12,660 nt of DNA from JBBQBQ01 sp038317685 (GCA_038317685.1 JBBQBQ010000089.1:1-12660); one strand, 5' to 3'. Counted from the stretch's first letter, positions 1 through 7,181 are shown. Numbers and translations: made by a program. Notes: generated by a model from the letters alone, not told the origin.

Positions 1-61
1 CCCTGTGACTGGCGAAGTCCTCGGCCCGAAATTGCATGTACCCCTGGAAGAGTCTTTCCAT
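1..61 (-). CDS. 5' end of a minus-strand gene cut by the window edge; possibly a beta-class carbonic anhydrase
   Basis: Read on the minus strand, an ATG at 61-59 opens a frame that stays open to the window edge and gives about 20 residues, beginning MERLFQGYMQFRAEDF and ending in SHR. A weak GGA Shine-Dalgarno lies about 7 bases upstream, and the preceding sequence is AT-rich, as expected for a leader. The pattern L-x-x-G-Y-x-x-F-R-x-x-x-F resembles the extreme N-terminus of some bacterial beta-carbonic anhydrases. That is recognition from a very short stretch: no zinc ligand or other catalytic residue lies in the window. The coding call is moderately supported by orientation, codon make-up and leader; the function is a guess. 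It would lie downstream of the sensor kinase/regulator operon, separated from it by a hairpin. Confidence 0.45.
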   Translation of the reverse strand, partial: MERLFQGYMQFRAEDFASHR

Positions 62-232
62 ATAAATTCCAGAATAAATTTATTGTTGATAAAAATCCTT
101 TTGGTTAATTAGCTCATTTTCTCTTTTAATGCAAGGACAAATCGGCCAGGGGGATCCCCGGCCGATTTTTATTAAAACCAAATTTTTTTCATGCGACTCC
201 GGGCCGGTCGACAAGTTTCCGCCTTCGCCCCC
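62..232. other. AT-rich intergenic spacer between two minus-strand genes
   Basis: This 171-base gap is clearly more AT-rich than the flanking coding DNA. It contains a hairpin (139-168) and long T and A runs (for example 182-189). I see no convincing protein in it on either strand. Plus-strand frames that cross it into 233-718 are shadows of the response regulator. It probably holds the promoter and leader of the truncated gene starting at 61, but I could not find a confident -35/-10 pair on the minus strand. Confidence 0.6.
139..171. terminator. Strong hairpin, probable terminator after the response regulator gene
   Basis: AAATCGGCC (139-147) pairs perfectly with GGCCGATTT (160-168). Inside it, GGGG (149-152) pairs with CCCC (156-159) across a three-base loop, leaving A148 bulged. 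On the plus strand the stem runs into TTTTTATT (166-173), a textbook intrinsic terminator. On the minus strand, the direction of both flanking genes, the stem is followed by TTTGTCCTT, a weaker U tract. By position it should end the minus-strand sensor/regulator transcript about 65 bases after its stop codon. No plus-strand gene is visible that would need it. Confidence 0.6.
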
Positions 233-688
233 TCAACTGTTCCGGTTGCGGCGCAGCAAAGCCAACTCTTCTTCCTGCCGGTGCACCAGTTCGTGCAGTC
301 GGCGGTTTTCGCGAATCAGCTCCAAGTGCTGCAGGGCGGTACCGACCGCACCCTTGAGATCGTCGTTGTCCCAGGGCTTGGAGAAAAACCGGTAGACCTC
401 GCCTTCGTTGATAGCACGGATGATGAATTCAAGATCGGCATGCCCGGTCAGAATGAATCGCATCGTCTCAGGGTGGCGCTGACGGACCAGCTTGAGAAAT
501 TCCAGCCCGCTCATGCCGGGCATCTTCTCGTCGGAAATGATCAGGTCGACCGGCTCATCCAGAAGGACTTCCATCGCCTCGGTCGCGGAGGAGGCGGTCA
601 CCAGCTCGTACCCCTCCCGCCGCAGGAGGCGAATCAAGGAATTGCGGACGTTCTCCTCATCATCGACGATCAGAATCTTGTGCGCCAT
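233..688 (-). CDS. Single-domain response regulator (REC domain plus C-terminal helix)
   Basis: A 151-residue receiver protein that probably accepts a phosphoryl group from the adjacent sensor kinase. The acidic pocket is at D9/D10, the phosphoacceptor is D53 (in SDEKMPGMSG), the conserved Thr is T81 and the conserved Lys is K104 in FSKPWD. The Trp after the Lys-Pro is typical of HupR/RpfG-type receiver domains. After the REC domain (about 1-120) there is only a charged, Leu/Glu/Arg-rich helix (about 121-151) that could be a short coiled coil; no HTH, HD-GYP or GGDEF output is present. The ATG at 688 is chosen because AGGAGG lies 8 bases upstream and the product then begins directly with the REC fold. 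An in-frame start further upstream (823) would overlap the kinase gene and add an unrelated sequence. The gene begins 16 bases after the kinase stop, so the two are almost certainly one operon. The downstream target is unknown. Confidence 0.9.
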   Translation of the reverse strand: MAHKILIVDDEENVRNSLIRLLRREGYELVTASSATEAMEVLLDEPVDLIISDEKMPGMSGLEFLKLVRQRHPETMRFILTGHADLEFIIRAINEGEVYRFFSKPWDNDDLKGAVGTALQHLELIRENRRLHELVHRQEEELALLRRNRNS

Positions 689-704
689 AAAAGACCTCCT
701 TGGG

Positions 705-2525
705 TCATTTTGATTTGAGCCGACGACCATCCTTGCCGAAAGGGAGATCGACAACCATGCAGGTTCCCTTGCCGGGCAACGACCGCACCTTGAGGGTTCC
801 ACCGTGCCGTTGGACGATTTCATAGGCCAGGGAGAGCCCGAGACCGGTCCCTTCCCCGGGTTGCTTGGTGGTAAAGAACGGATCGAGAATGCGCTTGCGA
901 ATCTCCGGCGGGATTCCCACCCCGGTATCTGCCACCATCACCCGGACCCGGTCTTTGAGCCCCCGGGTACGCAACCGCACCACCCCCTTTTCGGGGATCG
1001 CCTGGGCGGCATTCACCAGCAAGTTGAGGAACACCTGGGCGAGGCGGCTGGCCACACACTGGATCATCGGCAATTCGCCCAGTTCCTTGCGCACTTCGGC
1101 CTTGTACTTGAGCTGATTCCAGCCAATGGTCAGGGCGCTCTCCAGCGCATTGTTGACATTGGCCTCCCCCATCTCCCAATTGTCCTGGCGGGAAAAGACC
1201 CTCAGGTCAAAAACGATATTGCTGACCCGGGCAATCCCCTGCCGGCTCTCTTCCAGCAGCTTGGGGATGTCTTCCTGCAAAAAGTCGAGGTCGATCGGTT
1301 CGGCCGCCCGGCGCAGATCGGCCAAGACCCTCTGCGGGTCCTGGCCTGAGGCTCCCACCTCCAGGGCGGCCCGGCAGACCCGCAGCAGCGGTGTCAATTC
1401 GCCGAAGTACTCGCGCAGGGTCTCCAGGTTGGAGTTGACGAAGCCGATCGGATTGTTGATCTCATGAGCCACTCCGGCCGCCACCACCCCGAGGGAAGCC
1501 ATCTTTTCCTGGGAAATGAGGCGGTCCCGGGTTTCCCGCAACTGCCGGTTGGACTGTTCAAGATTGGCCGTCGTCTGGACCAGCCGGGCATGGGCGGCCT
1601 GCAGCTCACTGTGCCGTTGTTCCAGCTCCAGGGTCCGTTCCCGAACCTTGACCTCCAGCGTCAGGGAGTACTCCTCGACAGTCTCCTTGGAACGCTTGAG
1701 ATCGCGGGTCAGTCGGGCATTCTCCATGGCAATCGCCAGGAAGCTGACCAACGCCTTGTAAATTTCAAAATCGTCCGGATCGAAGGGCGACTCGCCGGCG
1801 CCGCGGCTCACCCCCATCACCCCGATCGGATGATTGCGCACCGCCAGGGGGGCCACCATCATCGGCACCCCTTGGTTGACACAGGACGGCCCACCCCCCT
1901 CAAGCGCCTGCCGGGCCAGCGCCACGACCCCTTCTCCTCCGGGGCCGCTGGTGCCGTGGCGGACCAGCTTCCGGGTCTTTTCCTGCTGGAGCCAAAGCTG
2001 CACCGCACAATGGAAAAGCCGGCTCAGGGTGTCATTGGCCAGGCGAATCAGGTCATCGAATTGAAGGGTAGCGGTGACCGCCATGCCGAACTGGTTGACC
2101 AGATCGAGCCGATAAGCCCGTTCTTCGAGGCGCTGGATCAATTCCCGATTGGCGCGGATCAGTTCATGACTGGCGAGCGCTTTTTCGATGGAGTTACAAA
2201 GCAGGACCGGATCGAGTGGTTTGGGAATGTAATCGTAGGCACCTTTCTTGATCGCCTCGACGGCAGAATCGAGGCTGGCATAAGCGGTCATGATCACCAC
2301 CGGCAGATGCGGACGCTTCAGGTGGATAAGGGGGAGCAGATCGAGCCCGTTACGGTCGGGGAGGATCATGTCGAGGAGGACCACGCCGAGGTCATTGGCG
2401 TCGAGCGACTCCAGACACTCTGCCCCCGACCGGGCCGTCATGACCTGGAAACCGCTATGGGTCAGCAGGTCTTCCGCCATGGTCCGCAGCAAGCGATCGT
2501 CGTCAACCACCAACACTTTCGCCAT
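705..2525 (-). CDS. Hybrid sensor histidine kinase: REC-GAF-coiled coil-HisKA-HATPase
   Basis: A 606-residue kinase with no visible membrane segment, so probably cytoplasmic. The N-terminal receiver domain (about 1-120) has acidic residues D8-D10, phosphoacceptor D52 (LLDMILPD), T80 and K102. A GAF-like domain (about 140-280) could bind a small ligand. A heptad-rich coiled coil (about 280-345) leads to the HisKA H-box AGVAHEINNP, with phospho-accepting H354. The ATPase domain shows the N box (NLLVN, N505), the G1 box DTGVGIP (D533), the F box DPFFTTK and the G2 box GEGTGLGLSLAYE. A receiver in front of the kinase suggests that another kinase feeds into it, or that it has internal feedback. 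The ATG at 2525 starts right at the REC fold. An in-frame TTG at 2588 has a good AGGAG 9 bases upstream and would add 21 residues with no domain; I prefer the ATG. It is first in the operon with the response regulator at 688. Confidence 0.9.
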   Translation of the reverse strand: MAKVLVVDDDRLLRTMAEDLLTHSGFQVMTARSGAECLESLDANDLGVVLLDMILPDRNGLDLLPLIHLKRPHLPVVIMTAYASLDSAVEAIKKGAYDYIPKPLDPVLLCNSIEKALASHELIRANRELIQRLEERAYRLDLVNQFGMAVTATLQFDDLIRLANDTLSRLFHCAVQLWLQQEKTRKLVRHGTSGPGGEGVVALARQALEGGGPSCVNQGVPMMVAPLAVRNHPIGVMGVSRGAGESPFDPDDFEIYKALVSFLAIAMENARLTRDLKRSKETVEEYSLTLEVKVRERTLELEQRHSELQAAHARLVQTTANLEQSNRQLRETRDRLISQEKMASLGVVAAGVAHEINNPIGFVNSNLETLREYFGELTPLLRVCRAALEVGASGQDPQRVLADLRRAAEPIDLDFLQEDIPKLLEESRQGIARVSNIVFDLRVFSRQDNWEMGEANVNNALESALTIGWNQLKYKAEVRKELGELPMIQCVASRLAQVFLNLLVNAAQAIPEKGVVRLRTRGLKDRVRVMVADTGVGIPPEIRKRILDPFFTTKQPGEGTGLGLSLAYEIVQRHGGTLKVRSLPGKGTCMVVDLPFGKDGRRLKSK

Positions 2526-2694
2526 GTTATTCCAACGCTCCGGATTTCTTTGGTTGTGAAAGTCTGGCGCACTCCCCCCGATTGTCAAGGGAGACTTCTC
2601 CTAAGACCATCCTCCTCGGGAAAAGACTTGTATGCCATCCCACCTTCGTGATATTTTTTTTGTTTCGCAAAATCAACATCCTGGAAGCGACAGC
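2526..2694. other. Divergent intergenic region between the kinase operon and the radical SAM gene
   Basis: These 169 bases must hold the promoters for both directions. On the plus strand the best pair I can see is TTGTAT (2628-2633) and TATTTT (2652-2657), 18 bases apart, which is only a weak match. On the minus strand there is an exact TTGACA (2588-2583) but no acceptable -10 box 16-18 bases downstream. I see no palindromic operator, RNA gene or protein here; a long minus-strand frame crossing this gap is a shadow of the radical SAM gene. Confidence 0.5.
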
Positions 2695-5190
2695 ATGCAT
2701 CTCGACAAGCTCCTGCCACAGATCAGCCGCCCCTCCCGTTACCTCGGAGGAGAACGTGGCAGCATTCGCAAACCGGCCGAGACCGTCGATCTGACCTTCG
2801 CCCTGGCCTTTCCCGATGTTTACGAGATCGGCATGGGTCACCTCGGCTTCGCCATCCTCTACCACATCCTCAACGGCCTGGAACCGGTGGCGGCGGAACG
2901 GGTCTACGCCCCGTGGCCGGATCTGGAAGCCCACCTGCGTGAAGCCGGAGAGCCGTTGCGCTCGCTGGAGTCGGAACGCCCCCTGGGAGACTTCGACATC
3001 GTCGGCTTCACCCTGCAATACGAACTTTCCTACACCAACCTTCTGAACATGCTGCAACTGGGAGGCATTCCCCTGCGCCGGGCCGACCGGGGCGAGGGGG
3101 CACCGCTGATCGTCGTCGGGGGCCCCTGTGCCTTCAATCCCGAACCGCTTGCCGATTTCATCGACTGTGCGGTCATCGGTGATGCCGAGGAAGCGGTGGT
3201 GGAATTGTGCGGCGCCGTTCGGGAGTCGCGGCGAGCCGGAGAGAATCGCGAGCAGCTGATGGTGCGGCTGGCTGCGATCGAAGGTGTTTACGTACCGGCA
3301 TTCTTTGCCGTCGACTACCGGGACGATGGGCGAGTGGCCGCTATCCAGCCACTGGGGGGAAGATCGCCGCGGGTGCGCCGGCGGTTCCTCGCAGACCTCG
3401 GTTCCGCCCCTTACCCGACGGCGCCGATCGTCCCTTTCATGAACACCGTCCATAATCGGGTGGCCGTGGAAATCGCCCGTGGCTGTACCCGGGGTTGCCG
3501 CTTTTGCCAGGCCGGCTTCATTTACCGGCCGGTGCGTGAACGAGAGCCCCAGGCTATCACCGACATCATCTCAAAATCCTTGGAGAATTCCGGTTTCGAG
3601 GAAGTCTCCCTGCTGTCCTTGTCAACCGGCGACTACACGTGCATCGAACCCCTCCTCAAGGGCCTGATGGATCGCTACGCCCAGGATAAGGTCGCCATCT
3701 CCTTTCCCAGCCTGCGGGTCGGGTCGTTGACTCCGGAGTTGATGGAGGAGATCAAGAAGGTCCGCAAGACCGGCTTCACCCTCGCCCCTGAAGCCGGCAG
3801 CGAACGGCTGCGGGGGGTCATCAACAAAGGGATCAGCGAAGCGGACCTGCTGGCCGCCACCCACGGCGCATTCAGTCTCGGCTGGCGCCTGATCAAGCTC
3901 TATTTCATGATCGGCCTGCCGACGGAGACCGATGCCGACCTGGCCGCGATTGTCGAGCTGGCGACGGCCGTCAAACGGAGCGGCAAGGGGACGGAAGGGG
4001 GGGCCGACGTCAACGTGGCGGTTTCGACCTTCGTTCCCAAAGCCCATACCCCCTTCCAGTGGGAGGCACAGCTCGATATCGTCGAGACCAGGCGCCGGCA
4101 AGGACTGCTCCGCGATGGCCTGCAGAAAAAAAAGCTGCGCCTCAAATGGCATGAGGCCGACAGCTCCTTGCTTGAGGGGGTCTTCGCCCGCGGGGATCGG
4201 CGGCTCGGCGCGGTTTTGGAACGGGCCCTGATCCACGGTTGCCGGTTCGACGGCTGGCGCGACCATTTCCGCTTCGACCTCTGGCAAAAAGCCTTTGCCG
4301 ACTGCGGCCTTGACCCAAGCTGGTACTTGCGCGAACGAGCCGAGGCAGAAACCCTTCCCTGGGACCATCTCGATTGCGGAATTCCCAAGGAGTTTTTCCG
4401 GCGCGAGCGGCAGAAGGCCCTGGCCCGGGACTACACCCCGGACTGCCGGGGCGGGGAGTGCAGCGGTTGCGGAGTCTGCGACTTCGAAGCGTTGACCATG
4501 CGCCTGACCGATCGCGGCCAGCTCAACCTGCCGGCAGTGGCCCCCAGGGAGCAGATCGGTGACGATGAACGTTACAAGGTCCGGCTGCAGCTGCGCAAAG
4601 ACGGCAAGGCGCGCTTCGTCAGCCATCTCGAATTTATGACCGTCGTCCATCGCGCGGCGCGGCGAGCCCGATTGCCGGTGCGCTTTTCCGGCGGGTTTCA
4701 CCCCCAGCCGCGCATTTCCTTCCCCGATGCCCTCCCCACCGGGGTCGCGAGCGATGCCGAAATGATCGACGTGGAACTGTTTCGGCCCCTCTCGGCCCAG
4801 GCGGTGGTGGAGGGGCTGAACGCCCAGTTGCCGGAAGGGTTCCGGGTTCTGGAAGGAGCCGGGATTCACTGGCAAACGCCCTCGTCCTCTGTTAGCATTA
4901 GCGAGGTCGTTTACCGGGTTGCGCTCCCCCCTGAGGCCCCGGTTGACCTCGAACAGCGGCTGCAGGCTTTCTTGAGCGCCAAAACGGTGGTGACGACCAA
5001 AACCAAGGGGGGACAGCCGGTGCAGATCGATTTGCGCCCCGACGTTCTTGATCTGGTACTGGTCGAGGGAGCGCTGTGGCTGCACCTGCGCAAGGGGAGC
5101 CCGGTTCTCCTCGCCGCCTACCTGCTGGACAAAAGCATTGAGGACCTGCGCGCCCTTGAGGTTCGCAAGACCTCCACGACCCTCGGCTGA
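2695..5190 (+). CDS. Fused radical SAM protein (TIGR03960-like) with C-terminal DUF2344 (TIGR03936-like) domain
   Basis: An 831-residue protein of a widespread family without an established reaction. The N-terminal part (about 1-230) has the fold pattern annotated as B12-binding-like, but the place where a DxHxxG cobalamin motif would sit reads DVYEIG, so cobalamin binding is not supported. The radical SAM core (about 250-480) carries the [4Fe-4S] motif CTRGCRFC (C264, C268, C271) in EIARGCTRGCRFCQAGF, then STGDYTC and APEAGSERLR. A second cysteine group, C584, C589, C592 and C595 (CRGGECSGCGVC), lies just before DUF2344 (about 623-831, starting near ERYKVRLQLRKDGKARFVSHLE). In many bacteria these domains are two neighbouring genes; here they are one. 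The ATG at 2695 has GGAAG 7 bases upstream and begins MHLDKLLPQISRPSRYLGGE, the usual family start; an in-frame ATG at 2632 lacks that support. It precedes rng by 77 bases. The neighbours suggest RNA or ribosome modification, which is inference. Confidence 0.9.
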   Translation: MHLDKLLPQISRPSRYLGGERGSIRKPAETVDLTFALAFPDVYEIGMGHLGFAILYHILNGLEPVAAERVYAPWPDLEAHLREAGEPLRSLESERPLGDFDIVGFTLQYELSYTNLLNMLQLGGIPLRRADRGEGAPLIVVGGPCAFNPEPLADFIDCAVIGDAEEAVVELCGAVRESRRAGENREQLMVRLAAIEGVYVPAFFAVDYRDDGRVAAIQPLGGRSPRVRRRFLADLGSAPYPTAPIVPFMNTVHNRVAVEIARGCTRGCRFCQAGFIYRPVREREPQAITDIISKSLENSGFEEVSLLSLSTGDYTCIEPLLKGLMDRYAQDKVAISFPSLRVGSLTPELMEEIKKVRKTGFTLAPEAGSERLRGVINKGISEADLLAATHGAFSLGWRLIKLYFMIGLPTETDADLAAIVELATAVKRSGKGTEGGADVNVAVSTFVPKAHTPFQWEAQLDIVETRRRQGLLRDGLQKKKLRLKWHEADSSLLEGVFARGDRRLGAVLERALIHGCRFDGWRDHFRFDLWQKAFADCGLDPSWYLRERAEAETLPWDHLDCGIPKEFFRRERQKALARDYTPDCRGGECSGCGVCDFEALTMRLTDRGQLNLPAVAPREQIGDDERYKVRLQLRKDGKARFVSHLEFMTVVHRAARRARLPVRFSGGFHPQPRISFPDALPTGVASDAEMIDVELFRPLSAQAVVEGLNAQLPEGFRVLEGAGIHWQTPSSSVSISEVVYRVALPPEAPVDLEQRLQAFLSAKTVVTTKTKGGQPVQIDLRPDVLDLVLVEGALWLHLRKGSPVLLAAYLLDKSIEDLRALEVRKTSTTLG

Positions 5191-5267
5191 GGGCGGCTGA
5201 CGACGAATTTCACGCTTGCAGCGTTTTCTTTTCTACTTTTTACAATTTCTCACTTATGGGGGTCCTT
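5191..5267 (+). promoter_or_regulatory. Spacer before rng with weak hairpin and possible -10 box
   Basis: ACGCT (5212-5216) and AGCGT (5220-5224) form a 5-bp stem with a 3-base loop, followed by a pyrimidine-rich tract (TTTTCTTTTCTACTTTTT). It could act as a weak terminator after the radical SAM gene. TACAAT (5241-5246) matches 5 of 6 bases of a -10 box. The only TTG-containing -35 candidate, TTGCAG (5216-5221), is 19 bases upstream and a poor match. Either rng is read through from the gene before it, or it has a weak promoter of its own here. Confidence 0.3.
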
Positions 5268-6776
5268 ATGACCAAGGAACTGGTCATCAACACGACCTCC
5301 CACGAAACCCGGGTGGCGCTCCTGGAGAGCGGCCACATCACTGAGCTCTACATTGAGCGCAGCCGGGAACGGGGGATCGTCGGCAACATCTATCAAGGGA
5401 AGGTGATCCGCGTCCTTCCCGGCATGCAGGCAGCCTTTGTCGACATCGGCATGGAGAAGGCGGCTTTTCTTTATGTCGCCGATGTCCTTGACGAGATGGA
5501 GGCGGTTGAACAGTTCGTCGAGGGCGCCAGCCAGCACGCCAAACCGACCGAAGAGGGAGGCGAAGAACAACAGCTGCCGCCGATCGAGGATCTCCTCCAG
5601 GAAGGGCAGGAAATCCTGGTGCAGATCGCCAAGGAACCCCTCGGCACCAAGGGAGCGCGCATCACCTCGCACATCTCCCTGCCGGGGCGACACCTGGTCT
5701 ACATGCCGACCGTAGACCACATCGGCATCTCCCGCCGCATCGAAAATGAGGACGAGAAGGACCGCCTGCGAACCCTGGTCGAAACGATTCGGCCGCCGGG
5801 GACCGGTTTCATCGTCCGCACCGCCGCCGAAGGCAAAAGTGAGGAAGACCTGCGCGCCGACATGGAGTTCCTGGTCGGCCTCTGGCAGGAAGTCGTCCGG
5901 CGTCGCGAGAGCCGCGGCGCCCCGGCTCTCATCCATTCGGACCTCGATGTCACCAGCAAGGTCCTGCGCGACATCCTCAGCGAGGACGTCGACCGGATCG
6001 TCGTCGACTCCCAGGAGGAATACAACAAGATCGTACGTTTCCTCGGGACCTTCATGCCCAAGCTCAAGTATTCCATTGAACTCCACGACGAAGACGAGCC
6101 GGTCTTCGATGTCTTCGGCCTGGAGGTCGAGATCGCCCGCGCCCTGGGGCGCAAGGTCTGGCTGAAGAGCGGCGGCTACATCATCATCGAACAGACCGAG
6201 GCGCTGACCGCCGTCGATGTCAACACCGGACGCTTCGTCGGCAAACACAACCTCGAAGACACCATCCTCAAAACCAACCTGGAGGCGGTCAAGGAGATCG
6301 CCTTCCAACTGCGGCTGCGCAACATCGGCGGTCTGATCATCATCGACTTCATCGACATGGAGAAGGAACCCCATCGCGACAAGGTCCACTCGGCCTTTGA
6401 GGAGTCCCTGAAGGTGGACAAGAGCAAAACCAACATCCTCAAGATTTCGGAACTCGGGCTGGTCGAGATGACCCGTAAGCGGGTCCGGGAGAGCGTCGGC
6501 CGCACCCTCTGTGAACCATGCCCCTATTGCGAGGGGAAGGGTTACGTCAAGAGCCGCACCACCATGGTCTACGAGATTCTCCGGGAACTGCGCCGGGAGG
6601 TCCGCGATCTCCCTGGTTACCGACTGACTTTGCTGGCTCACCCGGATGTCGCCGCGCTCCTCTCGGACGAAGAGCACCAGGGGCTCGAGCAGTTGGAGCA
6701 CCGTTTCGAGAAACAAATCACTATTACCGCCCGGCCGAACTTCCATATCGAGCAGTTCGAGATCATGATCGGCTGA
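5268..6776 (+). CDS. rng: Ribonuclease G (RNase E/G family endoribonuclease)
   Basis: A 502-residue endoribonuclease that, in the known family, cuts single-stranded AU-rich RNA and matures the 5' end of 16S rRNA, as well as taking part in mRNA decay. The N-terminal S1 RNA-binding domain begins near GIVGNIYQGKVIRVLPGMQAAF and contains an acidic, Glu/Gln-rich insertion (about 87-110). The DNase I-like catalytic part carries the two metal-binding aspartates D317 (VDVNTG) and D360 (IIDFIDM); their 43-residue spacing equals that of D303/D346 in E. coli RNase E. The Zn-link cysteines are C418 and C421 in CEPCPYCEGKG, with C415 beside them. The length fits RNase G, and there is no long RNase E-type scaffold tail. 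The ATG at 5268 is chosen because GGGGG (5258-5262) is well spaced for it and the product then begins MTKELVINTTSHETRVAL; the in-frame ATG at 5256 has no Shine-Dalgarno. Confidence 0.95.
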   Translation: MTKELVINTTSHETRVALLESGHITELYIERSRERGIVGNIYQGKVIRVLPGMQAAFVDIGMEKAAFLYVADVLDEMEAVEQFVEGASQHAKPTEEGGEEQQLPPIEDLLQEGQEILVQIAKEPLGTKGARITSHISLPGRHLVYMPTVDHIGISRRIENEDEKDRLRTLVETIRPPGTGFIVRTAAEGKSEEDLRADMEFLVGLWQEVVRRRESRGAPALIHSDLDVTSKVLRDILSEDVDRIVVDSQEEYNKIVRFLGTFMPKLKYSIELHDEDEPVFDVFGLEVEIARALGRKVWLKSGGYIIIEQTEALTAVDVNTGRFVGKHNLEDTILKTNLEAVKEIAFQLRLRNIGGLIIIDFIDMEKEPHRDKVHSAFEESLKVDKSKTNILKISELGLVEMTRKRVRESVGRTLCEPCPYCEGKGYVKSRTTMVYEILRELRREVRDLPGYRLTLLAHPDVAALLSDEEHQGLEQLEHRFEKQITITARPNFHIEQFEIMIG

Positions 6777-6784
6777 AAAATTGC

Positions 6785-6814
6785 TTGACAGCCTCCCGGG
6801 GCAGCGAATATAGT
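6785..6814 (+). promoter_or_regulatory. Sigma-70-type promoter for rplU-rpmA
   Basis: An exact -35 hexamer TTGACA (6785-6790) is followed after 18 bases by TATAGT (6809-6814), 5 of 6 bases of the -10 consensus. Transcription would begin near 6821, giving a leader of about 40 bases before the rplU ATG. The promoter begins 9 bases after the rng stop codon, so rplU-rpmA can be made independently of rng. This is the best promoter match in the window. Confidence 0.7.
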
Positions 6815-6860
6815 TCACCGTTCCAGAACCATCATACCCAATGAGAGCGAGGTGAAGCGG

Positions 6861-7169
6861 ATGTACGCGGTGATCAAGACCGGAGGAAAACAGTATAAAG
6901 TTTCCGAGGGCGACCAGCTCAAGGTCGAGAAGATCGAGGGCGCGGTGGGTGAAACCATCGAGCTGAACGAGGTCCTCATGGTCGGCGGAAAAGAGGTTAA
7001 AATCGGAGCACCTCTATTGCCCGGCGCGAAAGTCAAGGCGCAGATCATCGAGCAGGACAAGGACAAGAAGGTCCTGGTCTTCCACTCGAAGCGCACCAAA
7101 GGCTATCGCAAACTGTATGGACACCGTCAGCCCATCACCCGCCTGAAAATTATAGGCATCGAGGCTTAA
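6861..7169 (+). CDS. rplU: 50S ribosomal protein L21
   Basis: A 102-residue protein, close to the usual L21 length (103 in E. coli). It opens MYAVIKTGGKQYKV and ends with the family signature around GYRKLYGHRQPITRLKI. L21 binds 23S rRNA in the large subunit. GAGGTG (6849-6854) lies 6 bases before the ATG. An in-frame GTG at 6852 would place the start inside this Shine-Dalgarno, so 6861 is preferred. The gene follows its own promoter at 6785-6814 and lies 12 bases before rpmA, the usual rplU-rpmA pair. No small cysteine protease gene (Prp) lies between them, in agreement with the L27 N-terminus here, which needs no processing. Confidence 0.97.
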   Translation: MYAVIKTGGKQYKVSEGDQLKVEKIEGAVGETIELNEVLMVGGKEVKIGAPLLPGAKVKAQIIEQDKDKKVLVFHSKRTKGYRKLYGHRQPITRLKIIGIEA

Positions 7170-7181
7170 GGAGGTTTACCC

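Noticed and set aside
191..718. A 175-codon plus-strand frame opposite the response regulator
   Set aside because: It is the antisense shadow of a well-supported REC protein and has no Shine-Dalgarno or domain.
2583..2588. Exact TTGACA on the minus strand as a promoter for the kinase operon
   Set aside because: No hexamer 16-18 bases downstream resembles TATAAT (the 17-base position reads AGACTT), so the match alone is not enough to call a promoter.
1464..2651. A 395-codon plus-strand open frame opposite the sensor kinase
   Set aside because: It is rich in His, Gln, Pro and Arg, has no family signature, and lies opposite a kinase with complete REC, H-box and ATPase motifs.
2527..3453. A 308-codon minus-strand frame crossing the divergent spacer
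   Set aside because: Most of it is antisense to the radical SAM gene, no motif is visible, and it covers the spacer where promoters are expected.
5250..6818. A 522-codon minus-strand open frame opposite rng
   Set aside because: Its composition is that of a GC-rich antisense shadow (Asp, Val, Leu and Gly rich), it has no recognisable motif, and rng on the other strand has intact catalytic residues. The same applies to the minus-strand frames at 3622-5085, 7176-8561 and 8606-9622.
6841..6855. A four-codon upstream frame (ATG to TGA) just ahead of rplU
   Set aside because: It has no Shine-Dalgarno of its own and overlaps the rplU ribosome-binding site; such a short frame is expected by chance.
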